Shown here: positions 7,643 through 15,961 of the stretch, piece by piece
How the letters are laid out: every line of letters begins with the position of its first letter
Position numbering within the stretch: the first letter of the stretch is position 1
Notes under the pieces: generated by a model
Databases searched by the model: none
Seen by the model: only the letters and a program-made list of their open reading frames with translations
Told to the model about the DNA's origin: nothing
Source: Alcaligenes parafaecalis
GTDB lineage: Bacteria; Pseudomonadota; Gammaproteobacteria; Burkholderiales; Burkholderiaceae_B
Direction of reading: 5' to 3'
Assembly: GCF_026344135.1 (NCBI RefSeq)
Contig: NZ_JAPKNA010000001.1
Coordinates: forward strand, 558,001 to 622,000
Length of the DNA stretch: 64,000 nucleotides
Position numbers and translations under genes: made by a program

Positions 7643-7816
7643 ATGAAATTTGTGCTTTACAAGGACAAAGGTGGTGAATGGCGGTGGCGATTCAAGGCCG
7701 CGAATGGCAATATCATTTGCGTCAGCTCGGAAGGGTACTCAAGCAAGCAGAGCGCACAACACAGTATTGAGTCTGTAAAAAAGGGGATGGCCGACGCTCC
7801 AGTCGTTGAGGAGTAA
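7643..7816 (+). CDS. DUF1508 (YegP-like) protein
   Basis: 57 residues containing one DUF1508 unit: FVLYKDKGGEWRWRFKAANG, then ISSEGYSSKQSAQHSIESVKK-like sequence. The YegP family has one or two such beta-rich repeats; its role is not firmly known, and some members respond to stress. The ATG at 7643 is chosen over an upstream GTG because the domain begins immediately and GAGGATC precedes it. No operon partner. Confidence 0.8.
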   Translation: MKFVLYKDKGGEWRWRFKAANGNIICVSSEGYSSKQSAQHSIESVKKGMADAPVVEE

Positions 7817-7843
7817 GTAGATGAGGCTTTAACTGGCTCTCGT

Positions 7844-7983
7844 CATCACATAGGTGGGCTGGGCTTAGTTCTTGTTTGCCAGGTTCATGCAGGTTCTGCT
7901 GCCGCATGGTCAAGTGTGAAGGCAGGCCAATTGCGTGGATTTTGTGACCCTGCTTATGCTCATTCACGTCTACCTATGTGATG
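7844..7983. repeat. 140-bp segment bounded by 12-bp inverted repeats
   Basis: CATCACATAGGT at 7844-7855 and its exact complement ACCTATGTGATG at 7972-7983 enclose 116 bases without a supported gene. It starts 27 bases after the DUF1508 stop. It may be a structured 3' RNA or a tiny non-autonomous element. No target-site duplication was established. Confidence 0.35.
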
Positions 7984-8134
7984 CATCTTCCAGCTATAAG
8001 GCGCTTATTTCATTTATATCCGCACCATATCACCATTAAAAACCGATAAAGAGGGCTTTATCTTGCTATGTGGCCTATGCTGTGGCGTTGGGCGTCGCAG
8101 GTTCGCGTAGCTCATGGTTGAAGATGAGGTGGAT

Positions 8135-8305
8135 ATGGATAAGAAAGATAAGGAACAGGGCACAGTTAATCCTGAGCCGGTAAAGCCTGCTTTGAAGCAG
8201 GTGCAGTCGCGCTGGCCCGGACAGAACGCGAATGCAGGTTTCAAGAATTCAAAATCTTTGCAAGGTCGCCGGCCGGTTGGACGAGGATCGGCCCGGGGTC
8301 GATAG
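8135..8305 (+). CDS. Small basic protein, paralogue of 4584-4748
   Basis: 56 residues, Lys/Arg/Pro/Gln-rich, no membrane segment. The start at 8135 is chosen because it gives the MDK start of its paralogue and has GAGGTG just upstream; an in-frame ATG at 8114 would add seven residues. The C-terminal 32 residues share 15 identities with 4584-4748, including WP-Q, NAG-K and the GRGxARGR tail. A perfect terminator follows 46 bases after the stop. Nucleic-acid binding is a guess from the RGR tail. Confidence 0.6.
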   Translation: MDKKDKEQGTVNPEPVKPALKQVQSRWPGQNANAGFKNSKSLQGRRPVGRGSARGR

Positions 8306-8351
8306 CAGGGTGTAGAGCGCCAAGTCTGTTTCGAGCGTTTGATCAAGCAAC

Positions 8352-8377
8352 AAAAAAGCCGCTTTAGCGGCTTTTTT
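8352..8377 (+). terminator. Terminator of the 8135-8305 gene
   Basis: Stem GCCGC/GCGGC with a four-base loop, A run before and six T residues after. Confidence 0.85.
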
Positions 8378-8879
8378 GCAAGGAGGGCTTCAACGTATTA
8401 GAACGGAAGGCCTGGAAAACGATCTTTTAACTGCCGTATCAGATTTTGGCGGGTTTCCACTAATCGCTTGGCAAGGCCTTGCGAGCTTTCTGTGTCCGAA
8501 TATTGTGATTCGACTAACGGCGATGTATGTAATGGGCTATGGCGAGCCTGATTCAGTTTTTTGTAAATAATTAAAACCTTCAGTGCTTTTTGTCATTAAT
8601 CAACCTAGGGGCTAGCATGCATAAGCAGCCAAACACCCCGGATAGAAAAAATTAAAGCGTATTAAATTTATAAGTTAGCGAAATTGCTAATTTTGAGATT
8701 ATGTACTCAGTAGATCAGTGTGGGATCTAAAATTGAAAAAGTACAGATCTGTATTGTAACATTTAAAACTGTCAAGTCAAAATAAAGGTATCTTGAAATT
8801 GATTTTGATAGCACGCACCAGCTTTGAAAACGACTTTCATCTATTTGTGGCTCGACCTGGGAAACGGTTCACTGCATGC
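8378..8879. other. Gene-free AT-rich region
   Basis: About 500 bp with no credible gene. The 8376-8570 frame has no ribosome binding site and no protein-like features. It becomes AT-rich after 8560. Confidence 0.4.
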
Positions 8880-8935
8880 CAGACAGCCAGACAGCCAGAC
8901 AGCCAGACAGCCAGACAGCCAGACAGTCAGACAGG
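8880..8935. repeat. Octanucleotide tandem repeat, seven units
   Basis: Seven direct units of CAGACAGC, the last two ending in T and G. They lie four bases beyond the stop codon of the minus-strand gene 8939-9214, so in its 3' untranslated region. Eight is not a multiple of three, so slippage would shift frames if it were coding, but no gene crosses it. Confidence 0.9.
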
Positions 8936-8938
8936 CAA

Positions 8939-9214
8939 CTAGCTCGCGTCCTCTCGCACACAATTGAGTGCGCGCCGGAGGTCCTTGGGTTCTGGGCTCA
9001 GGCCCACTGCACGTAGATGGCGGTTACAGATGAACCAGATCTCATCTTTGTCATTGGCCAAGATAAAGAAGGCATCGGAAGTCTCTGAGGGATTGAACAT
9101 CCCGAGTGCACGATAGGCTGTCTGCATATTGAAGCCGCTTTGCAGCGGGAGGGGCTTGGGCCCATCGGTCAGCTCTTGAACACGAAGATAAAGTCCCGTC
9201 TCTAATGTGATCAT
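8939..9214 (-). CDS. Conserved hypothetical protein
   Basis: 91 residues starting MITLETGLYLRVQELTDGPK. The segment PSETSDAFFILANDKDEIWFICNRHLRAVGL looks like a compact alpha/beta fold. I recall similar short proteins in other betaproteobacteria, but no function. GGTGAGG lies six bases before the ATG. No signal peptide or membrane segment. Its 3' flank is the octanucleotide repeat. Confidence 0.65.
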   Translation of the reverse strand: MITLETGLYLRVQELTDGPKPLPLQSGFNMQTAYRALGMFNPSETSDAFFILANDKDEIWFICNRHLRAVGLSPEPKDLRRALNCVREDAS

Positions 9215-9333
9215 TTAGGCCTCACCCTTGTTGGTTTTCTTTATTCTATGGATAGGATGAAGCGAGCGCTACTCGTTGAGACGGATAAATGTAAACAAGT
9301 AATTGAAGGTTTAACCAGGCTTATTGTTAACAA

Positions 9334-9357
9334 CAAAAAAACTCCCGATAAGGGAGC
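9334..9357 (-). terminator. Terminator of ridA-like gene
   Basis: On the minus strand GCTCCC-TTATC-GGGAG is followed by seven T residues. It lies 70 bases after the RidA-like stop codon. Confidence 0.7.
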
Positions 9358-9428
9358 CAATAAAACTATTCAGTTGCATTGTTTATAGAGTGTGGATGCC
9401 AAGAAAATGGCCATCCACATATCCGCTA

Positions 9429-9833
9429 TTAGTCCAGCATAGCCTCCGCTTCAATTTCAATTAACCATTCTGGTTTGGCCAGACCGCTAACAAGAATCCA
9501 TGAAGATGGGGGCGGGTTGGTGGGGAAGCGTTTCAGCAAGGCGGCTGCAATATCCTCTTGTTCCTCTTGAGAGCTCGCGTCGTCCCTGATGAAAATACGC
9601 AGCATGATCACCTGATCAATGGTGCCCCCAACGTCAGCTAGAACCAGTTCGATATTGTTCAACGCCGCTTCAGTTTGCTCGCGCATTCCGCCCTGGACGG
9701 TTTGCTCTTGGGTGTCGACCCCCACTTGGCCTGACAGCATGACGCGGCGGTTGCCGGTAACGACCAGGCCTTGGCTAAAGCCGTATTGCAAGGAGTTGAA
9801 TACGGTAGATGGGTTAATAGCGCTTTTTGTCAT
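9429..9833 (-). CDS. RidA/YjgF/YER057c-family protein lacking the usual catalytic arginine
   Basis: 134 residues from the ATG at 9833, where the domain begins (TKSAINPSTVFNSLQYGFSQ). Features of the fold include VMLSGQVGVDTQEQTVQGGM, EQTEAALNNIELVLADVGGT and MLRIFIRD. RidA enzymes hydrolyse reactive enamines/imines using an arginine in a segment like PARS near the C-terminus. Here that segment is NPPPSSWILV, without arginine, so imine deaminase activity is doubtful and it fits other Rid subfamilies. The frame is open to 9983; the start is uncertain because 9833 lacks a strong ribosome binding site. Confidence 0.85.
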   Translation of the reverse strand: MTKSAINPSTVFNSLQYGFSQGLVVTGNRRVMLSGQVGVDTQEQTVQGGMREQTEAALNNIELVLADVGGTIDQVIMLRIFIRDDASSQEEQEDIAAALLKRFPTNPPPSSWILVSGLAKPEWLIEIEAEAMLD

Positions 9834-10073
9834 CTTGATAAATACATAAAAAGTTGAGGCGGTGCGTTCACGCGCCATCACCTTAACTTGGGGCTTTTTG
9901 ATGAAAGACAAGGCTGTGTCTTTAAACCTGGTTTTCCTGGGTAGGGAGGGGCAATGAACAAGGCCTCTATATGCAGGGAGCAAGGAAAATTCGTCAATAT
10001 TCGTTAAGTTTTATTTAAAGTGTCCATCATCTGGCTTTATGGGTTTTTGTTCTAAATAAGCCATTTCCCTCTG

Positions 10074-10079
10074 CTATAC
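10074..10079 (+). promoter_or_regulatory. -10 element before the 10117 lipoprotein
   Basis: TATACT 43 bases upstream of the ATG in CTGCTATACTCGCC. A matching -35 could not be fixed with confidence. Confidence 0.4.
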
Positions 10080-10116
10080 TCGCCGCTTATTTTTTCGGTA
10101 ATAAAGGGAGCGGGAA

Positions 10117-10602
10117 ATGAAGAAGATCGTATTTATAGCAGTCATGTCATTGGGCTTGGCTGGGTGTGAAACGATGAACTCCATGACTAAAGGCATTGAT
10201 GATGCTTTTGCCAGTGTTAACGAAGCAATGGGTGCCGGTCCGATTGCAGATACGCCGGCACAAATTTGTTCAGAGATGCATGCTAACCATGCACGTGCTG
10301 TGAACAAATACAGTGGGAAAACCGTAGAAGTTACCGGCAAGCTGGAAGCCATGGAGCAAAACACACTGGCCGAGGCAATGAGCGGCATGAACTCGAAAGT
10401 GTGGGGCAGCGCCAAGCAGTTTGACGTTCGAGTGAGCAGCGGGCCTATCGTTTTTTCCTCCTTGATCAACCGTCGCACTGACCAATTGAATGTGTTCAAT
10501 ATTGGGGACACGGTGACGATCAAAGGCCGTATCAGTACGATAGGGAAAGGGAAGTCTTGCAGAATTTCCCTTGAGGAAAACATGAGCATCAAGCAGAAGT
10601 AA
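10117..10602 (+). CDS. Lipoprotein with OB-fold-like domain
   Basis: 161 residues. The start MKKIVFIAVMSLGLAGC contains a lipobox (LAGC) at Cys17. After an acidic helical stretch, QICSEMHANHARAVNKYSGK leads into VEVTGKLEAMEQ, and later FNIGDTVTIKGRISTI and CRISLEE. This is the pattern of tRNA_anti-like OB-fold periplasmic proteins. AAAGGGAGCGGG lies just before the ATG. It probably sits in the outer or inner membrane facing the periplasm. Function unknown; stands alone. Confidence 0.75.
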   Translation: MKKIVFIAVMSLGLAGCETMNSMTKGIDDAFASVNEAMGAGPIADTPAQICSEMHANHARAVNKYSGKTVEVTGKLEAMEQNTLAEAMSGMNSKVWGSAKQFDVRVSSGPIVFSSLINRRTDQLNVFNIGDTVTIKGRISTIGKGKSCRISLEENMSIKQK

Positions 10603-10633
10603 AGCTAGGAAGTCCGTTATGACGGACTAGATG

Positions 10634-10660
10634 AAAAGCCCGCTTTATAGCGGGCCATGT
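10634..10660 (+). terminator. Hairpin after the 10117 lipoprotein
   Basis: GCCCGC-TTTATA-GCGGGC about 35 bases after the stop. A second palindrome GTCCGTTATGACGGAC lies at 10612-10627. The T run after the hairpin is weak. Confidence 0.45.
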
Positions 10661-10776
10661 TGTTTCTGGGACCTGGGTTTTGTGCGGCGCTTGCTTGGGT
10701 GGGCGGCTTACATTGAGTTTCTAGCATCAGGCGATTCAGCCGTAGAATGACTCACAATCTACCTATAGAGGTGCGT

Positions 10777-11196
10777 ATGGAAAACGACAAATCCATGATT
10801 CACGGGAAATGCCTGTGTGGTGCCGTTTCAATCAGTTTTCAGCAGGACGAGCCTTCAATCAGTGCCTGCCATTGCGGGATCTGCCGCAACTGGGCAGGAG
10901 GTCCGTTTTTGTCGCTGGAGTCTCACAAGGCGCCTGTGATCCAGGGTGAAGAGCATGTACGCTCCTATGCATCGTCCGAATGGGCAGAGCGCAGTTTTTG
11001 TGATGTGTGCGGCACGCATTTGTTTTATAGACTCAAGGCGGGCGGCTTTCATGCCATTTCTGCGGGGCTGTTCAAGGACAGCGGAAGCTGGCCGTTTGAG
11101 CTGCAAGTCTTTATTGATGACAAGCCAGATAACTACCAGTTCGCCAACAAAACACGCGAGATGACAGGTGAAGAGGTGGTTAAGCTATTTTCCTGA
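10777..11196 (+). CDS. GFA-family zinc protein (S-(hydroxymethyl)glutathione synthase-like)
   Basis: 139 residues with the two zinc sites of the GFA family: GKCLCGAVSISF, CHCGICRNWAGGPF and FCDVCGTHLFY. Named for the glutathione-dependent formaldehyde-activating enzyme, most members have no proven activity. The start at 10777 is chosen over 10747 because AGAGGTG lies five bases before it and the domain starts ten residues later. Cytoplasmic. Sits upstream of the lipocalin gene with 120 bases between, probably separately transcribed. Confidence 0.88.
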   Translation: MENDKSMIHGKCLCGAVSISFQQDEPSISACHCGICRNWAGGPFLSLESHKAPVIQGEEHVRSYASSEWAERSFCDVCGTHLFYRLKAGGFHAISAGLFKDSGSWPFELQVFIDDKPDNYQFANKTREMTGEEVVKLFS

Positions 11197-11318
11197 TTCC
11201 TTGATCGGCCGGTACCGGTGGCAGAGTTAGTGTTCCATTGGCTGCGACTTGTATGGATATGGCCGTCAAAGCACGATTGCAGGCGCAAGACTGTTACCCA
11301 TATTCCAGGAGAGCTCTG

Positions 11319-11858
11319 ATGAAAAAAATCCTTTTCTTATCTTTGTCGGTACTGCTGGCCGCTTGTGCCTCTTCCCAGGCTGATCTGGCGACTCAAAAAG
11401 ACGTAGACCTGAATAAGTACATGGGCACTTGGTACGAGCAGGCGCGTTTGCCCAATAGCTTTCAGCGCGAGTGTGTTGGGGATGTGCAAGCCAATTACGT
11501 GATGGAAGCGGACAAGAGCATCACCGTGACCAATCGCTGTCAGGCTGCGGATGGTGAAGTGAAAGAAGCCGTCGGGCAAGGGCGGCTATCGAGCAGTGTG
11601 GACCCTACCGATCCTGCAATACTGGAAGTGCGTTTTGCCCCGAAGTGGCTGTCCTGGTTCCCTATGGTTTGGGGGGATTACTGGATCATGAAGTTAGAAG
11701 GGGATTACCAGTACTCCCTGGTTGGGACGCCGGATCGGAAGTACCTCTGGGTTTTGTCCAGAGAAAAGCAGGCGGATTCAGCGACGGTCAATGACTTGCT
11801 GGATTACGCTGCATCCCAAGGTTTTTCGGTGCAGAAAGTGATCCCGACCAATAAGTAG
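11319..11858 (+). CDS. blc: Outer-membrane lipoprotein lipocalin (Blc-like)
   Basis: 179 residues from the ATG at 11319, with AGGAGA seven bases upstream. MKKILFLSLSVLLAACAS carries a lipobox. The lipocalin signature YMGTWYEQARLPNSFQREC is followed by a beta-barrel pattern: VQANYVMEADKSITVTNRC, then WGDYWIMKLEGDYQYSLVG and RKYLWVLSR. Blc proteins bind fatty acids and lysophospholipids at the outer membrane and are linked to membrane stress. Monocistronic by spacing. Confidence 0.92.
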   Translation: MKKILFLSLSVLLAACASSQADLATQKDVDLNKYMGTWYEQARLPNSFQRECVGDVQANYVMEADKSITVTNRCQAADGEVKEAVGQGRLSSSVDPTDPAILEVRFAPKWLSWFPMVWGDYWIMKLEGDYQYSLVGTPDRKYLWVLSREKQADSATVNDLLDYAASQGFSVQKVIPTNK

Positions 11859-12028
11859 AACGCAGCCGCTCATTGATAAGCACATCCCCCCCTAAACCAG
11901 AAGTTCTCCTTAGCGCTTCTAGTTATAAGCATGGGGAAATTTGATTGTTTTGAATAGATAGTGGCTGTGGTCGAATGGCACAACGGTATGTATCGGACGT
12001 GCCATTTTTTTATCGGGATGTTTTTATC

Positions 12029-12838
12029 ATGAAGTCGTTTTTAAGCATTGCCGCAACCCTTACCCTGGCGTTGGTGGCTGGAGTGGCCCAGGCTGATCGT
12101 CTGGATGACATCAAGAAAACGGGTGTGTTGAAAGTTGCGTCTTTTGACAGTAATCCACCGTTTGGCTTTGTGGATCAGAAATCCCGACAGATCACTGGTT
12201 TGGATGTGGATTTTGCTCAGGCACTGGCGGACAAGCTGGGTGTGAAGCTGGAAGTGTTGCCGACCAATCCGGCTAACCGTGTACCTTTGCTCACTTCCAA
12301 TAAAGTGGATCTGGTCCTGGCAAACTTCACCATTACAGAAGAGCGTGCCAAACAGGTCGACTTCAGCATTCCGTACTTCGCATCGGGTCAGCAGTTCCTG
12401 GCTAAAAAGGGCGTTTTGTCCTCCCCCGAGCAGTTGAACTCGCTGCGTATTGGCGTGGACAAGGGTACGGTTAACGAGATCGTGCTGCGTGAAAAGTACC
12501 CCCAGGCCAAGCTGGTCGCTTATGACGACACCCCTTTTGCTTTTACCGCTTTGCGTAATGGCAACGTGCAGGCCATCACCCAGGATGGCCCCAAGCTGAT
12601 CGGTTTGCTGGCCAATGTGCCGGACAAAGAAAACTATGAAATTCCGGCTTTCAGCATTTCCGAGGATTTGATCGGCATTGGTATTCCGAAGGGCGAGACG
12701 GCCTTGAAATCCTTCGTGGATGAAACCTTGTTGGAACTGGAATCCCAGGGCAAGGCTCAAGCGATCTATGACGTTTGGTTTGGCCCTCAGTCTAAGACCC
12801 CGCTGGAGCGCTTGTACCGCATCGGTCAGCAGCAGTAA
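12029..12838 (+). CDS. Polar amino-acid ABC transporter, periplasmic binding protein
   Basis: 269 residues from the ATG at 12029. MKSFLSIAATLTLALVAGVAQA is a typical signal peptide cleaved before DRL. The SBP_bac_3 fold is clear: GVLKVASFDSNPPFGFVD, GLDVDFAQALADKLGVKLE, NKVDLVLANFTITEERAK-like sequence and LRIGVDKGTVNEIV. It captures a polar amino acid, glutamate/aspartate-type being likely but not provable, and delivers it to the membrane parts encoded next. First gene of the four-gene operon 12029-15105; 103 bases separate it from the first permease. Confidence 0.92.
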   Translation: MKSFLSIAATLTLALVAGVAQADRLDDIKKTGVLKVASFDSNPPFGFVDQKSRQITGLDVDFAQALADKLGVKLEVLPTNPANRVPLLTSNKVDLVLANFTITEERAKQVDFSIPYFASGQQFLAKKGVLSSPEQLNSLRIGVDKGTVNEIVLREKYPQAKLVAYDDTPFAFTALRNGNVQAITQDGPKLIGLLANVPDKENYEIPAFSISEDLIGIGIPKGETALKSFVDETLLELESQGKAQAIYDVWFGPQSKTPLERLYRIGQQQ

Positions 12839-12941
12839 GTTGTCCCGCTGCGCGCAGGCCAGCCTTGTGTGAACAGGCTGGCCTTTTCCTGTTTGTATTG
12901 CTAACAGCGGGGTCAGCCGATCCTGCTTTTTGGTGTTTGCT

Positions 12942-13676
12942 ATGCCGTCTTCTGATTTCTGGCTGGCACCCCACTATGTGGGTTGGTTGCTGCAAGGGTT
13001 CTGGGTCACGATCCAGCTCTCGTTCGTCGTTTCTGTGGTGGCGACCGTAGCAGGTTTTCTGGTGTGTATTGCCCGGCTGTCACCCTTTGTGTGGCTTTCC
13101 TGGCCGGTACGCGCTTATTTGAGCCTGTTTCGGAATACCCCTTTGCTGGTGCAACTGTTTTTCTGGTATTTCGGTGCCTCGGCCCTGATGCCTGCGCAGT
13201 GGGTGCAATGGTTGAACACGCAACATGTCTTGCGCTTGGTGCTGTTTGATGTGCAGTGGCCCAGCTTCGAGATGCTGGCCGCGTTTACGGGTTTAACGAT
13301 CTACACCAGCGCATTCATTGCTGAAGAGTTCCGCTCTGGCGTACGGGCTGTGCGTAAAGAGCAATGGGCGGCCGCTGCTTCTTTAGGGATGCGTCCCATG
13401 CAGGTGTGGCGTTATGTGGTGATGCCGCAGGCTTTGCGCAATACCTTTCCCTCGCTGGTGGGGCAGTACATGAATGTCATCAAAAACACCTCTCTGACTA
13501 TGGCGATTGGTTTGGCGGAGCTGTCCTATGCTTCACGTCAGGTGGAGACCGAGACCTTCAAAACCTTCCAGTCTTTTGGTATTGCCACCTTGTTGTATGT
13601 GTTGCTGGTGATGCTGGTTGAGGTCGGTGGGCAATGGTTGCAGCGTCATCGGCTACAGGTTCGAGGTGGCTTGTAA
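12942..13676 (+). CDS. Polar amino-acid ABC transporter permease 1
   Basis: 244 residues, HisM/GlnP-type membrane component with about five membrane helices. The EAA loop is visible: EEFRSGVRAVRKEQWAAAASLGM, then YVVMPQALRNTFPSL. The ATG at 12942 is used; a TTG at 12930 is the alternative. Pairs with the next gene to form the membrane channel. Its stop overlaps the next start (TAATG), so translation is coupled. Confidence 0.92.
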   Translation: MPSSDFWLAPHYVGWLLQGFWVTIQLSFVVSVVATVAGFLVCIARLSPFVWLSWPVRAYLSLFRNTPLLVQLFFWYFGASALMPAQWVQWLNTQHVLRLVLFDVQWPSFEMLAAFTGLTIYTSAFIAEEFRSGVRAVRKEQWAAAASLGMRPMQVWRYVVMPQALRNTFPSLVGQYMNVIKNTSLTMAIGLAELSYASRQVETETFKTFQSFGIATLLYVLLVMLVEVGGQWLQRHRLQVRGGL

Positions 13677-14374
13677 TGAACTTCGATGTTATTCAGGATA
13701 ATTTGCTGTACTTCCTTATAGGCGCCTATCCTCATGGGCCTTTGGGGGGCGCTGCATTGACACTCTTGTTAAGCGTGCTCTCGGCCAGCCTGTCGGCTAT
13801 TTTGGGCCTGGTGTTTGGGGTGGCCCTGGTTCTGACGCGCGGTGTGACGCATACGGCTTTGCTGGTGTTTCTGGGCTTCTTCCGAGCTATCCCGGTCATC
13901 ATGTTGATCTTCTGGGTGTATTTTTTGCTACCCATTTTGTTCAAGGTTGATGTGCCAGGGTTGTTCACCGTTGTCTGCGCCTTGTCTCTCATCGGTGGCG
14001 CCTATCTGGCGCATTCGGTGGCTGCAGGTATCGGCAGTTTGCCGGCAGGACAGTGGCAGGCGGGTAAGGCTTTGGGTTTGAAAACGGCACAGATCATGAA
14101 GGCCATCATTCTGCCGCAGGCGCTGCCCGTGATGCTGCCTTCTTTTATCAATCAGTGGGTGGCCTTGATCAAGGATACTTCGCTGGCCTATGTGATTGGT
14201 GTGGCTGAACTGTCTTTTGTTGCCACCCAGGTCAGTAACCGGGTCATGGTGCACCCCACTGAAATCTTCTTGTTTGTCGGGCTACTTTATTACGTGATTT
14301 GCGCCACGCTGGAATTGATGGCGAATCGAGTGGCTCGACGTTATGACAAACATATGCGACTGGATGGCAAATGA
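13676..14374 (+). CDS. Polar amino-acid ABC transporter permease 2
   Basis: 232 residues, second HisM/GlnP-type permease. The start at 13676 overlaps the previous stop in TAATG. The EAA loop reads AAGIGSLPAGQWQAGKALGL and IILPQALPVMLPSF. Five membrane helices are evident from the hydrophobic runs. It overlaps the ATPase gene by four bases (ATGA), so the operon is tightly coupled. Confidence 0.92.
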   Translation: MNFDVIQDNLLYFLIGAYPHGPLGGAALTLLLSVLSASLSAILGLVFGVALVLTRGVTHTALLVFLGFFRAIPVIMLIFWVYFLLPILFKVDVPGLFTVVCALSLIGGAYLAHSVAAGIGSLPAGQWQAGKALGLKTAQIMKAIILPQALPVMLPSFINQWVALIKDTSLAYVIGVAELSFVATQVSNRVMVHPTEIFLFVGLLYYVICATLELMANRVARRYDKHMRLDGK

Positions 14375-15105
14375 TCCGTATCGAGAGTGTTTCCAAGTGG
14401 TATGGCACCTTTCAGGTGCTGAAGGACTGCACGGCCCAGGTAGACAAGCAGGAAGTGCTTGTGGTGTGCGGGCCTTCGGGGTCAGGTAAATCGACCTTGC
14501 TGAAAACCGTTAATGGCCTGGAGCCTTTTCAGCAGGGAACGATTTGGGTGGATGGTATTTCCGTAGGAGATCCGGCAACGAGCTTGCCGGATTTGCGCAG
14601 TCGGGTGGGGATGGTGTTTCAGAATTTCGAGCTGTTTCCGCACTTGAGTGTCCTGGCCAATTTGACCCTGGCACAGCGCAAAGTGCTGGGCCGGGATCGT
14701 GACGAGGCGGATGAGCGGGCCTTGCTGTACCTGGATCGGGTGGGTTTGAAAGCCTTGGCAGACCGTTATCCAGCGAGTTTGTCAGGTGGGCAGCAACAGC
14801 GTGTGGCGATTGCGCGGGCCTTGTGCATGGACCCGGTCTGCATGTTGTTTGATGAACCGACCTCGGCGCTGGATCCGGAAATGGTCAATGAGGTGCTGGA
14901 TGTCATGGTTAGTTTGGCTGAGGAAGGCATGACCATGATGTGCGTAACCCATGAAATGGGCTTTGCCCGCAAGGTGGCAGACCGGATGATTTTTATGGAT
15001 CAGGGCAGGATCTTGGAAGACGTGGCCACTGAAGTGTTTTTTGGTGATCTGGCAGGTCGACCTGAACGGGTCCAAACATTTTTGTCCAAGGAACTGCGCC
15101 TGTAA
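14371..15105 (+). CDS. Polar amino-acid ABC transporter ATP-binding protein
   Basis: 244 residues, GlnQ/HisP family ATPase. Walker A is GPSGSGKST, the signature LSGGQQQRVAIARAL, Walker B MLFDEPTSALDPE, and the switch histidine lies in VTHEMGFA. It powers import through the two permeases just upstream. It closes the operon and is followed by a strong terminator. Confidence 0.95.
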   Translation: MIRIESVSKWYGTFQVLKDCTAQVDKQEVLVVCGPSGSGKSTLLKTVNGLEPFQQGTIWVDGISVGDPATSLPDLRSRVGMVFQNFELFPHLSVLANLTLAQRKVLGRDRDEADERALLYLDRVGLKALADRYPASLSGGQQQRVAIARALCMDPVCMLFDEPTSALDPEMVNEVLDVMVSLAEEGMTMMCVTHEMGFARKVADRMIFMDQGRILEDVATEVFFGDLAGRPERVQTFLSKELRL

Positions 15106-15174
15106 TCGTCTGTACGCTTGTCGGATAGAGGGGCTTGATGAGCAGCTTGTCAGCCCGTTCATTTAGCCATGCGC

Positions 15175-15213
15175 AAAAAAAAGCCCGCCTGTTGAAAAAT
15201 CGGCGGGCTTTTT
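15175..15213 (+). terminator. Terminator of the amino-acid transporter operon
   Basis: Stem AAGCCCGCC/GGCGGGCTT with a 12-base loop, A run before, T run after. Confidence 0.85.
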
Positions 15214-15296
15214 ATGGGCGACTACGCAAGGTTTGGTCAGACAGGGCAGGCAAGAGAAACAGAGGCCCGGCCTGGCGTGTGTCGCAATACTCACTC

Positions 15297-15569
15297 TTAC
15301 TGAGTGCTCGTTTCGAACGATTGCAGCAAGGATTCTGCTGCCAGTACAGCACAGCGGGCTTGCTCGTGCTGATCATGCAGGGCCAGGTAACGTGCTTCGG
15401 CCTCATCGCCTCGTGTTACTTCCCCTTTGTATGACTGCTGGACGTAGTTCGCGTACCAAACAGACTCGGCAGCGGTCATGCCTACAAACACTTCATTGTT
15501 GTCCTGGTCTTGCGACAGGGCATGGATACCAGATAAATACGCCCGTTCACGGGGCTGAAATTCCAACAT
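15297..15569 (-). CDS. Hypothetical cytoplasmic protein
   Basis: 90 residues starting MLEFQPRERAYLSGIHAL at the ATG 15569, with AAGGAG four bases upstream. Mostly helical (GMTAAESVWYANYVQQSYKG, then EAEARYLALHDQHEQARCAV). No membrane segment, metal motif or family recognised. It faces the transporter operon, whose terminator lies in between. Confidence 0.65.
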   Translation of the reverse strand: MLEFQPRERAYLSGIHALSQDQDNNEVFVGMTAAESVWYANYVQQSYKGEVTRGDEAEARYLALHDQHEQARCAVLAAESLLQSFETSTQ

Positions 15570-15593
15570 AAGACTCCTTAGATAAGCCCCCAT

Positions 15594-15961
15594 TGTAGTT
15601 GCTGGAGGAAATCAGGCCAGAGCCGGGGTGATAGGGCAGGTCCAAAACGAGGAAAACTTGGCTAAATCGTGTGAGAAGAGGGTGCCAGAAGATGTCCAGA
15701 CGGGCCATTGATAGCTTCCATGTCATTGTCTTGTTGTGAAGTTTTTTGACATGACAGGAAATGCAGCCAGTAAGACAGCCGATTATTGTGAAATAAAGAA
15801 TTATTGTCTTGGTTTTTTGTTGTCGTTAATAAGGAATCTGACTAAAGGCTGAAATAAAAAATGCCTGATAAAAAATTACCAGGCATGGAAGAGATTTCCT
15901 AACTACTTGACTGAAAAAAGACTGACGCTTAGGCGACCTGTTTCTCAGGAAATAGTGTGCT
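15594..15961. other. Intergenic region with one hairpin
   Basis: 368 bp without a supported gene. ATGCCTG at 15860 pairs with CAGGCAT at about 15880, giving a hairpin that may end the minus-strand transcript of 15962-16315. The rest is AT-rich. Confidence 0.4.

Noticed and set aside
8014..8346. 110-residue minus-strand frame opposite the small basic protein
   Set aside because: No ribosome site; the plus strand has a paralogue, a ribosome site and a terminator.
8376..8570. 64-residue frame after the small basic gene
   Set aside because: Starts inside the terminator flank with no ribosome site and no recognisable features.
8880..8935. CRISPR-like array
   Set aside because: Units are contiguous octamers with no spacers and there are no cas genes in the window.
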